From NCBI GenBank assembly GCA_023264315.1, contig JALQST010000151.1:1-7427 (forward strand): a stretch of DNA of 7,427 nucleotides, in the 5' to 3' direction. Within the stretch, counting starts at the first letter, position 1; every line of letters starts with the position of its first letter. Made by a program: the position numbers and the translations under genes. This stretch comes from Nodosilinea sp. BSH.14 (GTDB lineage: Bacteria; Cyanobacteriota; Cyanobacteriia; Phormidesmidales; Phormidesmidaceae). The notes beneath the pieces are model-generated. The model had not been told where the DNA came from. It made no database searches and saw only the letters and a list, made by a program, of their open reading frames with translations. Positions 1 through 5,930 of this stretch are shown here, piece by piece.

Positions 1-734
1 CTGCCTCGTCCGGTGCGGTAGGCGTCCAAAATGCCCTCGGTGCCGATGATTTCGCCGCCCGTGGGAAAGTCGGGGCCAGGAATCAGGCGAAATAGTTCCT
101 CATCGGTGATCTGAGGGCGATCAATCATGGCAATCAGCCCGTCCACCACTTCCCCTAGGTTGTGGGGGGGAATATTCGTCGCCATGCCCACGGCAATGCC
201 GGAACAGCCGTTCAGCAACAGGTTGGGCAACTGGGTGGGCAGCACCACGGGCTCCTGCTGGGAGCTATCGAAGTTGTCAATGAAGTCCACCAGGGCTTCG
301 CTGATGTCCCCCAGCATGGCCCCATGGCTGACGGGGGAAAGGCGGGTCTCGGTGTAGCGCATCGCCGCCGGGGGGTCGTTATCCACCGATCCAAAGTTGC
401 CGTGGCCATCCAGCAGGGGGTAGCGGCTAGAGAAGGTTTGCACCATCCGCACCAGAGCATCGTAGACCGCCTGATCGCCGTGGGGGTGGTATTTGCCCAG
501 CACATCCCCCACCACGCGGGCACACTTACGGTAGGGCCGATCCGGAGTCAGGCCCAGTTCATGCATAGCGTAGAGAATACGGCGATGCACGGGCTTCAGG
601 CCATCCCGCACGTCGGGCAAGGCCCGCCCCACAATCACGCTCATGGCGTATTCCAAGTACGACCGTTGCACCTCGGTATGCAGCGAGGTGGGTACAATTT
701 GACCCGAAGCAAGCAGGTTCAGTTGGTCGGACAT
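1..734 (-). CDS. gyrA: Type IIA topoisomerase subunit A (GyrA/ParC-like), N-terminal part
   Basis: This is the A subunit of a type II topoisomerase, the part that cuts and rejoins both DNA strands; with the B subunit it makes an ATP-driven DNA gyrase or decatenase. Translating the minus strand from the ATG at 734-732 gives 244 codons before the left window edge, so only the N-terminal part of the breakage-reunion domain is present. The winged-helix core is clear: GRALPDVRDGLKPVHRRILY (residues 37-56), KYHPHGDQAVYD (81-92) and AAMRYTE, where Tyr127 is the catalytic tyrosine. LLLNGCSGIAVGMATNIPPH follows. The position of E. coli GyrA Ser83 holds Gln88, while the Asp87 equivalent, Asp92, is kept. 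Cyanobacteria can carry two GyrA-like paralogues, and with the C-terminal domain missing I cannot separate gyrase from a ParC-like copy. The family is certain; the symbol is less so. Confidence 0.93.
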   Translation of the reverse strand, partial: MSDQLNLLASGQIVPTSLHTEVQRSYLEYAMSVIVGRALPDVRDGLKPVHRRILYAMHELGLTPDRPYRKCARVVGDVLGKYHPHGDQAVYDALVRMVQTFSSRYPLLDGHGNFGSVDNDPPAAMRYTETRLSPVSHGAMLGDISEALVDFIDNFDSSQQEPVVLPTQLPNLLLNGCSGIAVGMATNIPPHNLGEVVDGLIAMIDRPQITDEELFRLIPGPDFPTGGEIIGTEGILDAYRTGRG

Positions 735-780
735 GGGCGGGGTTCCTGGATGGGAAGACGGGAGTACTGACAATGCTGTA

Positions 781-809
781 ACTTAATCGCAAGGGGCGGG
801 GCATGGCAA
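781..809 (-). promoter_or_regulatory. Possible sigma70-type promoter for gyrA
   Basis: On the minus strand, TTGCCA (809-804, five of six matches to TTGACA) lies 17 bases before TTAAGT (786-781), a poor -10 element. It sits about 50 bases upstream of the gyrA ATG in the divergent gap. The rest of the 735-988 gap shows nothing I can assign. Weak, pattern-based call. Confidence 0.2.
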
Positions 810-988
810 GGGTTGAATTTTCCTGGGCAGGGCCGAAGAACCCGCCATTTACCCGACAAAGGGACAATCCCAGGGGCGGTTATCTTCGTCGTCACAAACC
901 GCAACACCACCCTGGCCGCATGGGTTAGCCTACGGTTTTCCTAAGGTTTTGTGGCATATTGGGCGGTGAGAAGGGGATTATAAACACC

Positions 989-1396
989 ATGAAAACCGTC
1001 CTAATTGTTGAAGATGATGTGGTCAATGCACGGGTATTCTCCAAAATTTTGACGAAACGGGGTGGATTAGCCGTCAAACACACCGAGGATGTAGAAGAGG
1101 TGATTTCCCTGGCCCACAGCGGCGAAATCAGCGTGATTTTGATGGATGTGTCCTTAGCCCACAGCATGTATGGGGGCAAGCCCATGGACGGCATTAAAAT
1201 TACTCAACTGCTGAAAGCCGCCCCCCAAACCGCCCATTTGCCGGTTATTTTGGTCACAGCCCACGCCATGGAAGGCGACCGAGAAAATTTCCTCGGCCAG
1301 AGTGGGGCCGATGGCTACATTACGAAACCCGTGATTGATCATCAGGACTTTGTCGATCAAGTGAAAGCCGCTATGGGCGACGGGGCAGACAATTAG
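989..1396 (+). CDS. Stand-alone response regulator receiver protein (CheY/DivK-type)
   Basis: A single-domain phosphoacceptor protein of two-component signalling, predicted to be a cytoplasmic relay without an output domain. The 135 residues cover one receiver domain: acidic pocket Asp9/Asp10 (VLIVEDD), phospho-aspartate Asp53 (VILMDVSL), switch threonine Thr90 (VILVTAHAMEGD) and Lys113 followed by Pro (YITKP). The VTAHAMEGD stretch resembles DivK-type regulators. The loop after Asp53 is about six residues longer than in CheY: Asp53 to the Asp67-Gly68 pair spans SLAHSMYGGKPM. The ATG at 989 is chosen because the receiver fold begins at once and AAGGGG lies at 971-976, about 12 bases upstream; an in-frame TTG at 959 would add ten residues with no family support. 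No histidine kinase is adjacent, so the partner is unknown. It is divergent from gyrA. Confidence 0.9.
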   Translation: MKTVLIVEDDVVNARVFSKILTKRGGLAVKHTEDVEEVISLAHSGEISVILMDVSLAHSMYGGKPMDGIKITQLLKAAPQTAHLPVILVTAHAMEGDRENFLGQSGADGYITKPVIDHQDFVDQVKAAMGDGADN

Positions 1397-1503
1397 GTTT
1401 ATTTGTACTACAAAGCTTCCCCTGATGCAAGGGTGATCCGCACGACAATCGAGTATCCCCCGGTTCACCCGCAGGGTTCGCTAAGATCAGGGCATCGTCT
1501 TCC

Positions 1504-1509
1504 AGGAGA
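1504..1509 (+). promoter_or_regulatory. Shine-Dalgarno for the Uma2-family gene
   Basis: AGGAGA lies 11-12 bases before the ATG at 1521. The spacing is rather long, but it favours this start over the internal in-frame ATG at 1623 (codon 35), which has no comparable site in front of it. Confidence 0.4.
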
Positions 1510-1520
1510 AACCCCGTCCC

Positions 1521-2390
1521 ATGTCTCCTCGGCCTGCCGCTGCACCATCGCTTCAGATTCCCCAGAATCCCTACATCGTCCCGGCAGGTGTACCCCTGCC
1601 ACCGAGGGAATCCTGGCCATCCATGTATGATCTACCCAGCGAAGACCCGGAGGAGCCTGGGTTGCCAGACGAGTTTCATGACTTTCAGCCTCAGCTACTC
1701 AGCGCCACCTTTCGGCTAGCCGATGTGGCCACCAATCGCATTTTTACCGCCGCCGACTTGAATTTGTACTACGACATTACCCATCCCCGCTGGTACAAGC
1801 GTCCCGACTGGTTTGCCGTCGTTGGGGTTTCCCGTTTCTATGAAAATCGAGACCTGCGGCTCAGCTACGTCACCTGGCAGGAACAGGTGAATCCTGACCT
1901 CGTGGTGGAGTTACTCTCTCCTGGCACCGCTGAGGAAGACCTAGGCCAAACCATCGTCACCAATCCCAATGCGCCGCCCCCCAAATGGCAGGTCTATGAG
2001 CAAATCCTCCGCATTCCCTACTATGTGGTGTTTGACCGCTACACGGGCCACCTGCAAGCCTTCCGCCTTGGGAATGCTGGCTATCAACCCATTACCATCG
2101 TCAATGGTCGCTTCACGATGCCGGAACTGGGCCTTGGTCTAGGGCTGTGGTGCGGGGAGTTTCAAGGCTTTGTCCGCGACTGGCTGCGTTTTTTTGATTC
2201 GACCGGGCAGTGGATCCTAACCCCAGAGGAAGCGGTTCAGCAGCGGGTCGAACAAGCTCAACAGCGAGCCGAACAAGCTCAACAGCGAGCCGAACAAGCT
2301 CAACAGCGAGCCGAACAAGCTCAACAGCGGGCAGAACGGCTGGCAGACCTTCTCAGAGCCCAGGGGATTGATCCGGATCAGTTGGTGTGA
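1521..2390 (+). CDS. Uma2-family PD-(D/E)XK endonuclease-fold protein with coiled-coil tail
   Basis: Belongs to the Uma2 (formerly DUF820, PF05685) family, which has a restriction-endonuclease-like fold, is greatly expanded in cyanobacteria and has no firmly established role. The protein is 289 residues. Residues 1-35 are proline-rich; the family-like core runs from MYDLPSEDPEEPGLPDEFHD (35-54) to about 225. Likely active-site elements are RPDW (Asp96), PDLVVELLSP (125-134, with Asp126 and Glu130) and Lys155 before WQVYEQILRIPYYVVFD, the position where Uma2 proteins usually carry a lysine. About ten extra residues, including APPP, separate Glu130's strand from that lysine. Residues 244-271 are four heptads of EQAQQRA type, a predicted coiled coil, ending in LRAQGIDPDQLV, a tail often seen in cyanobacterial members. 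The start at 1521 is supported by AGGAGA; Met35 is a credible alternative. Nuclease activity is inferred from the fold only. Confidence 0.88.
   Translation: MSPRPAAAPSLQIPQNPYIVPAGVPLPPRESWPSMYDLPSEDPEEPGLPDEFHDFQPQLLSATFRLADVATNRIFTAADLNLYYDITHPRWYKRPDWFAVVGVSRFYENRDLRLSYVTWQEQVNPDLVVELLSPGTAEEDLGQTIVTNPNAPPPKWQVYEQILRIPYYVVFDRYTGHLQAFRLGNAGYQPITIVNGRFTMPELGLGLGLWCGEFQGFVRDWLRFFDSTGQWILTPEEAVQQRVEQAQQRAEQAQQRAEQAQQRAEQAQQRAERLADLLRAQGIDPDQLV
2250..2333 (+). repeat. Four 21-bp in-frame tandem repeats
   Basis: Four consecutive 21-base units starting gaacaagctcaacagcg: 2250-2270, 2271-2291 and 2292-2312 are identical, and 2313-2333 differs at two bases near its end. Each unit encodes one EQAQQRA heptad of the Uma2-family coiled coil, so gain or loss of a unit keeps the reading frame. 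A degenerate partial unit (encoding QQRV) precedes the array. Confidence 0.95.
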
Positions 2391-2406
2391 CGCCCAGGGT
2401 GGTGCG

Positions 2407-2434
2407 AGGACGGGGGCACTGATCATCCCGTCCT
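2407..2434 (+). terminator. GC-rich hairpin downstream of the Uma2-family gene
   Basis: A perfect 8-bp inverted repeat, aggacggg (2407-2414) and cccgtcct (2427-2434), with a 12-base loop, begins 17 bases after the Uma2-family stop codon. One G-T pair could extend it. No T-run follows, so it is not a classical intrinsic terminator; cyanobacteria lack Rho and such stems may still help end or stabilise transcripts. It lies between two genes of the same orientation. Confidence 0.4.
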
Positions 2435-2495
2435 TCGGCAGACACCGGGGCCGTCGTCACCTAAGCTAGGGAGAAAGGGCGAAAGGCAGAATTCC

Positions 2496-3677
2496 ATGCT
2501 GGATTTGGCGCGGTTGGCCCAGCAGATGCAGGGCATTAGTCAGCATTTGGCCCAGGAGGCAGAATCAGCCCAGGGGCGGGTGCGGTTGGCGCGGCGATGG
2601 CTGACCACGGCGGCCCAGCAGCAGGATCAATGGGTGGCTCAGCATGGAAATTTTGCCGAACATCTGGCCTTTACGGCGGCGGTGCCTGTGGAGCCGCTGA
2701 CCACCCGTGTCACCCTCGGCTCGGCCCCTGCGGCCCACACGGTGCTGGCCACGGATGGATCGCAAATTTCCCCCAGCCACCACGAAATCGCCTACTGTTA
2801 TTTGATCAACGTGGGGCGGGTGGTGTTGCACTATGGCCAGGGTCGGTTTCCGCTGCTGGATAGTCTGCCGGAGGTGATCTATCGGCCTGAAGACCTTTAC
2901 CAGTCTCGCCCTTGGGGCATTGGCACCGAGGAATGGATGGGCTATCGACGCACCGTGGCGGAGGCGGTGGCCCTGGCGGAACTGGGGGCGATGATCGGCG
3001 ATGACGGCGGGGCGATGCCCCTGGCCCTGGCCGATGGTTCCTTGATTTACTGGTTTCTAGATGGCCTGCCCGCCGAGGCCCGCGATCTCATCCTCACCCC
3101 GATTTTGGCGGCCTGGGATCGGCTGCGACGGTTGGGCATTCCCGTCGTCAGCTATCTCAGCGCCGCCCGCAGCAGTGAGGGGCTGAACTTTTTGCGCCTG
3201 CCCGCCTGCCCCTTCCCCCAGCCCCACTGTGATCAGCACTGCAACGGCCAATCGGAAAAAGCGCCCTGCGGTGGGTTCATGCCCCTGCGGGATGCAGTGT
3301 TTTGGGCCACGGAGTTGGAACCAGGACAGCGCAGCCCCTTTTGGCGCAGTTCCGCCAGCATCCTAGACCTCTATGGCGATCAGCGGATTTACTTTTGCTA
3401 CCTCCACGTTGGCCCAGAGGTGGCGCGGGTGGAAATGCCGGAGTGGGTGGTGGCCAATACCGACCAGTGCGAGATGGCCCTACGCTTGGTGCTGGCCCAG
3501 GTGCAAAAGGGCTACGGCTATCCGGTGACCTTGGCTGAAGCCCACAACCAAGCCGTCGTGCGTGGGGGAGATCGGCGGCGGTTCTTTGCCCTGCTAGAGC
3601 GCGAAATGATGCGAGCCGGACTGCAAAATATCGGCATTTCCGCTAAAGAGGCCCGAAAACGGGGAAGTATTGCTTAG
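2496..3677 (+). CDS. nurA: NurA-domain DNA double-strand-break-processing nuclease
   Basis: NurA-domain proteins (PF09376) are Mn-dependent 5'-3' nucleases that in archaea work with the HerA translocase to resect DNA ends. The 393-residue product shows the family's pattern: ATDGSQI (Asp87) early, LALADGSLIYWFLDG (Asp180 in the second acidic motif), then AEAHNQAVVRGGDRRRFFAL (348-367) near the end. Residues 1-60 look helical and Gln/Ala-rich. A cysteine cluster (Cys238, Cys245, Cys249, Cys258) lies inside the fold between SYLSAARSS and the GQRSPFWRSSA segment; it could bind zinc or an iron-sulphur cluster, which is inference. From memory, cyanobacterial NurA-like proteins share this insert. 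No herA is visible in the window. The ATG at 2496 has the purine-rich gggcgaaaggcag stretch upstream. The stop codon abuts the stop of the convergent hydrolase gene. Gene symbol by domain only. Confidence 0.85.
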   Translation: MLDLARLAQQMQGISQHLAQEAESAQGRVRLARRWLTTAAQQQDQWVAQHGNFAEHLAFTAAVPVEPLTTRVTLGSAPAAHTVLATDGSQISPSHHEIAYCYLINVGRVVLHYGQGRFPLLDSLPEVIYRPEDLYQSRPWGIGTEEWMGYRRTVAEAVALAELGAMIGDDGGAMPLALADGSLIYWFLDGLPAEARDLILTPILAAWDRLRRLGIPVVSYLSAARSSEGLNFLRLPACPFPQPHCDQHCNGQSEKAPCGGFMPLRDAVFWATELEPGQRSPFWRSSASILDLYGDQRIYFCYLHVGPEVARVEMPEWVVANTDQCEMALRLVLAQVQKGYGYPVTLAEAHNQAVVRGGDRRRFFALLEREMMRAGLQNIGISAKEARKRGSIA

Positions 3678-4868
3678 TTACGGCGGCTCCAACCGGGCCA
3701 CATGCACCAGGGCATCGCCTTGGTTAACGAGGGGATTTTGGCCGTGGCCGATGACGATTCCGGCCATGGGGCTGCGGACTTGGACGGGTTTGTCGCCAAA
3801 GGTGTCGCTGATGAACCCTAGGGGCTGGCGGGCTTTTACCGTGTCGCCGAGGCGGGTGGTGCAGCGCCAAATGCCCCCACGGGAGGCCCGTACCCAGCGG
3901 GTTTCGCGGGCTTCTAGGCTGGTTGCGGCAGGGAGGGAACTGGGGGGAGAATGCATGCCCAGGTGGGCCATGGCCCGATGGATGCCGTCTACGCCGCCCT
4001 GGATGGCCGCTTCATCAAACCGTAGGGCTTCCCCGGCTTCGTAGAGCAGGGTGGGGATGTGGCGTTTGGCGGCGGCTTGGCGTAGGGATCCGTCTCGGTG
4101 GGCCGAGTGGAGAATAATCGGGGCTCCAAAGGCTTGGGCAAAGGCGTAGGTGTCGGGGTTGGTGAGGTCGGCCCGCACCTGGGGCAGGTTGGTGCGATGG
4201 ATGGCGGCGGTGTGCAGATCAATGCCGTGGGTGCATTGGCTCACCACTTCGCTCATAAACAGAAAGGCGAGCCGACTGGCCAGAGAACCCCGCTGGGAGC
4301 CAGGAAAGGCACGGTTGAGGTCGCGGCGGTCGGGCAGGTAGCGGGATTGTTCCAGCAGGCCAAAGATGTTGACCACGGGCACCGCAATCACCGCCCCCCG
4401 CAGTCGCGCTGGTTTCAGGGCTCTGACGATGCGCCGAATGATGTCCACCCCATTGAGTTCGTCGCCATGGATGGCCGCACTTAGCCACAGCCGGGGGCCG
4501 GGATATTTGCCGTGAATCACCGTCACTGGCAGGGACATCATCGTGCCCGTGGTCAGCCGCGCCACGGGTAATTCCAGTCGCACCCGCCGACCGGGAAGGA
4601 TCGTCTCACCCCCTACCACCAGCGGCGGACGGGCATCGGCCACCACCGCAGGGGATTTTGTCCTTCGGGGCCGACGGGGTGCGGGTTCCGAAGTTGGAGA
4701 GGGTGCCGGGGCCGAATCTGGGGCGGGGTCTGTCGCCAAGGTTTTGTGCTGAGGGGTCGCTGAAGGGTGGTCGGGTAAGCGGGGGGCAACGGGATCGCTT
4801 GGTAGCCAATATACCGAAAGAATGCTGCCGTAGCCGTAGTCGTGATGGCCCTCTCGCCCCGCTTTCAA
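3678..4868 (-). CDS. Succinylglutamate desuccinylase/aspartoacylase-family zinc hydrolase
   Basis: Member of the AstE/AspA family (PF04952, M14-like zinc carboxypeptidase fold), which cleaves N-acyl groups from amino acids; the substrate here cannot be read from sequence. In the 396-residue product the zinc site is AAIHGDELNG (His134, Glu137) and IDLHTA (His219). RRDLNRAFPG (181-190) is the family's substrate-binding motif, and LYEAGE supplies the likely catalytic Glu277. Residues 325-393 resemble the biotin/lipoyl-like C-terminal domain seen in many members. Residues 25-80 are a Pro/Ala/Ser/Arg-rich low-complexity extension ahead of the catalytic domain, which begins near VGGETILPG (85-93). 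No in-frame ATG exists before Met110; the longest reading frame starts at TTG (4868-4866), and GTG codons at 4646 or 4643 would give a protein close to usual family size, so the start is uncertain. It lies 47 bp downstream of the permease gene on the same strand. Confidence 0.85.
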   Translation of the reverse strand: MKAGREGHHDYGYGSILSVYWLPSDPVAPRLPDHPSATPQHKTLATDPAPDSAPAPSPTSEPAPRRPRRTKSPAVVADARPPLVVGGETILPGRRVRLELPVARLTTGTMMSLPVTVIHGKYPGPRLWLSAAIHGDELNGVDIIRRIVRALKPARLRGAVIAVPVVNIFGLLEQSRYLPDRRDLNRAFPGSQRGSLASRLAFLFMSEVVSQCTHGIDLHTAAIHRTNLPQVRADLTNPDTYAFAQAFGAPIILHSAHRDGSLRQAAAKRHIPTLLYEAGEALRFDEAAIQGGVDGIHRAMAHLGMHSPPSSLPAATSLEARETRWVRASRGGIWRCTTRLGDTVKARQPLGFISDTFGDKPVQVRSPMAGIVIGHGQNPLVNQGDALVHVARLEPP

Positions 4869-4915
4869 CCGTGGCTCGGACCTAATCCGTTGCCCCGATG
4901 GCCTGAATCACCACC

Positions 4916-5689
4916 CTACAGTTGCCGCTCTACCTGCACCATGCGCTGGTAGGAAAGCCAGCCTGTGCCCACCATGGCCACGGCAAAAATGCCCAAAAAC
5001 CAGACATGTTCGCCCACTTCGGCTAGGGTGTTGCCCTCGGCGGCGATGCCCACCATGGCTTCAATCATGTGAAAAATGGGGTTAAACCGGGTGAGGTTGA
5101 CCAGGGACTCCGGGAAAAAGTCCGTGGGCATGAAGGCTCCGCCCAGGATCATCAGCGGAATGCCAAAGGCTGCCACCAGGGAGTTGACATCCTCGGTGCG
5201 GCGGGCCAACTGGGTGCCCAGCACAAAGCCCACTCCCACGTAGGCGGCCATGCTCAGCAGTACAATCAATAGGCCGGCGGCGATGGAACCCTCGAAGGTC
5301 GCGCCCTGGAAAAAGGCAAGGCCATACATCAGTACCGTTTGCCCCAGGCCAATTACCACGTAGGCTAAGCAAATCCCCAAAAAGTAGGAGACGCCGCTGA
5401 GGGGTGACAAAAACAGCCGCTTGAGGGTGTGTTGCTCCCGCTCGGACACCACCGTGGCCAAACTGCCCCCTAGGCCACTGAAGAACAGCGCCGCCCCCAC
5501 CAGGGTTGAGGGAGCCGCCAGGGTGTAGGCATCCTCCAGAGGAATTTGCAGCCGCTCCTGCAAGATCAGGCTGTTGAGGATGAGCAGCAGCACCGGGAAG
5601 ATCGCCCAAAAAATTAGGCTGCGCTTGCGGCACCATAGCTCCGCCAAAATTCGCTGGGCGACGGCGATGGTCTCTCGCAGGTATTTCAT
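4916..5689 (-). CDS. ABC-2 type transporter permease
   Basis: Membrane subunit of an ABC exporter of the ABC-2 (DrrB/NodJ-like) class. From the ATG at 5689 the protein has 257 residues with about six hydrophobic segments (roughly 24-44, 58-80, 102-125, 136-160, 170-188, 228-247). SEREQHTLKRLFLSPLSG (82-99) fits the cytoplasmic coupling segment that contacts the ATPase, and the DVNSLVAAFGIPLMILGGAF region followed by MPTDFFPESL matches the ABC-2 signature area. An in-frame ATG at 5776 would add 29 polar residues lacking family character and would place the 5698-5730 dyad inside the gene, so MKYLRETIAVAQ is preferred; neither start has a clear Shine-Dalgarno. No ATP-binding subunit is next to it, so substrate and partner are unknown. 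Probably co-oriented, and possibly co-transcribed, with the downstream hydrolase. Confidence 0.87.
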   Translation of the reverse strand: MKYLRETIAVAQRILAELWCRKRSLIFWAIFPVLLLILNSLILQERLQIPLEDAYTLAAPSTLVGAALFFSGLGGSLATVVSEREQHTLKRLFLSPLSGVSYFLGICLAYVVIGLGQTVLMYGLAFFQGATFEGSIAAGLLIVLLSMAAYVGVGFVLGTQLARRTEDVNSLVAAFGIPLMILGGAFMPTDFFPESLVNLTRFNPIFHMIEAMVGIAAEGNTLAEVGEHVWFLGIFAVAMVGTGWLSYQRMVQVERQL

Positions 5690-5697
5690 GGATTCTG

Positions 5698-5730
5698 TAG
5701 ACTGTAAAGGCAACTTAATATTACAGTCTA
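5698..5730. promoter_or_regulatory. Perfect 10-bp inverted repeat upstream of the permease (operator or 5' hairpin)
   Basis: tagactgtaa (5698-5707) and ttacagtcta (5721-5730) are exact reverse complements separated by 13 bases, so the half-sites are about 23 bp apart centre to centre, near two helical turns. The block is markedly AT-rich against GC-rich surroundings and its inner edge is 8 bases from the permease ATG. It does not match the NtcA, LexA, Zur or Fur boxes known to me. It could be a repressor operator or a hairpin in the leader; the regulator is unknown. Confidence 0.6.
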
Positions 5731-5832
5731 TAAAGGTTTCATCGGGGTACGTCGGCCCTGTCCGACCAGGCAGCATTGTCTAGGTGCGTTCTGGCCAAAA
5801 CTGTCCACTCCCCCTCCTCTGGCCGAGAGCCG

Positions 5833-5838
5833 TATGAT
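5833..5838 (+). promoter_or_regulatory. Possible -10 element (TATGAT) for the cruE-like gene
   Basis: TATGAT occurs 92 bases before the cruE-like ATG in the divergent gap. No acceptable -35 hexamer lies 16-18 bases upstream, so this is only a weak candidate. Otherwise the 5690-5930 gap holds the dyad at 5698-5730, a minor 5-bp stem (gtcgg/ccgac, 5751-5766), and nothing else I can assign. Confidence 0.15.
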
Positions 5839-5930
5839 ACCGTCTGCCCAAAATCGCACCATGCTCTCCACACACCTCGCAGGGGTCTCTCCTGGGGGCC
5901 ATATTCGATGTAAGCCAAAGCACACGTCTA

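Noticed and set aside
162..770. Long plus-strand open frame with many His, Gly and Gln residues
   Set aside because: It is the antisense shadow of the topoisomerase gene, whose minus-strand translation has clear family motifs; the composition is that of an out-of-frame translation.
1397..1440. Terminator after the response regulator gene (ccct/aggg near 1417-1434)
   Set aside because: Only a 4-bp stem without a T-run; not enough to call.
4098..4484. Plus-strand open frame of 128 codons
   Set aside because: Antisense to the zinc-site region of the hydrolase; no recognisable domain or ribosome binding site.
5082..5636. Alternative minus-strand frame of 184 codons over the permease
   Set aside because: Pro/Gly/His-rich frame-shifted reading of the permease, whose true frame shows six hydrophobic segments.
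5698..5730. Reading the dyad as an NtcA site (GTA-N8-TAC)
   Set aside because: The distance between GTA and TAC is 15 bases rather than 8.
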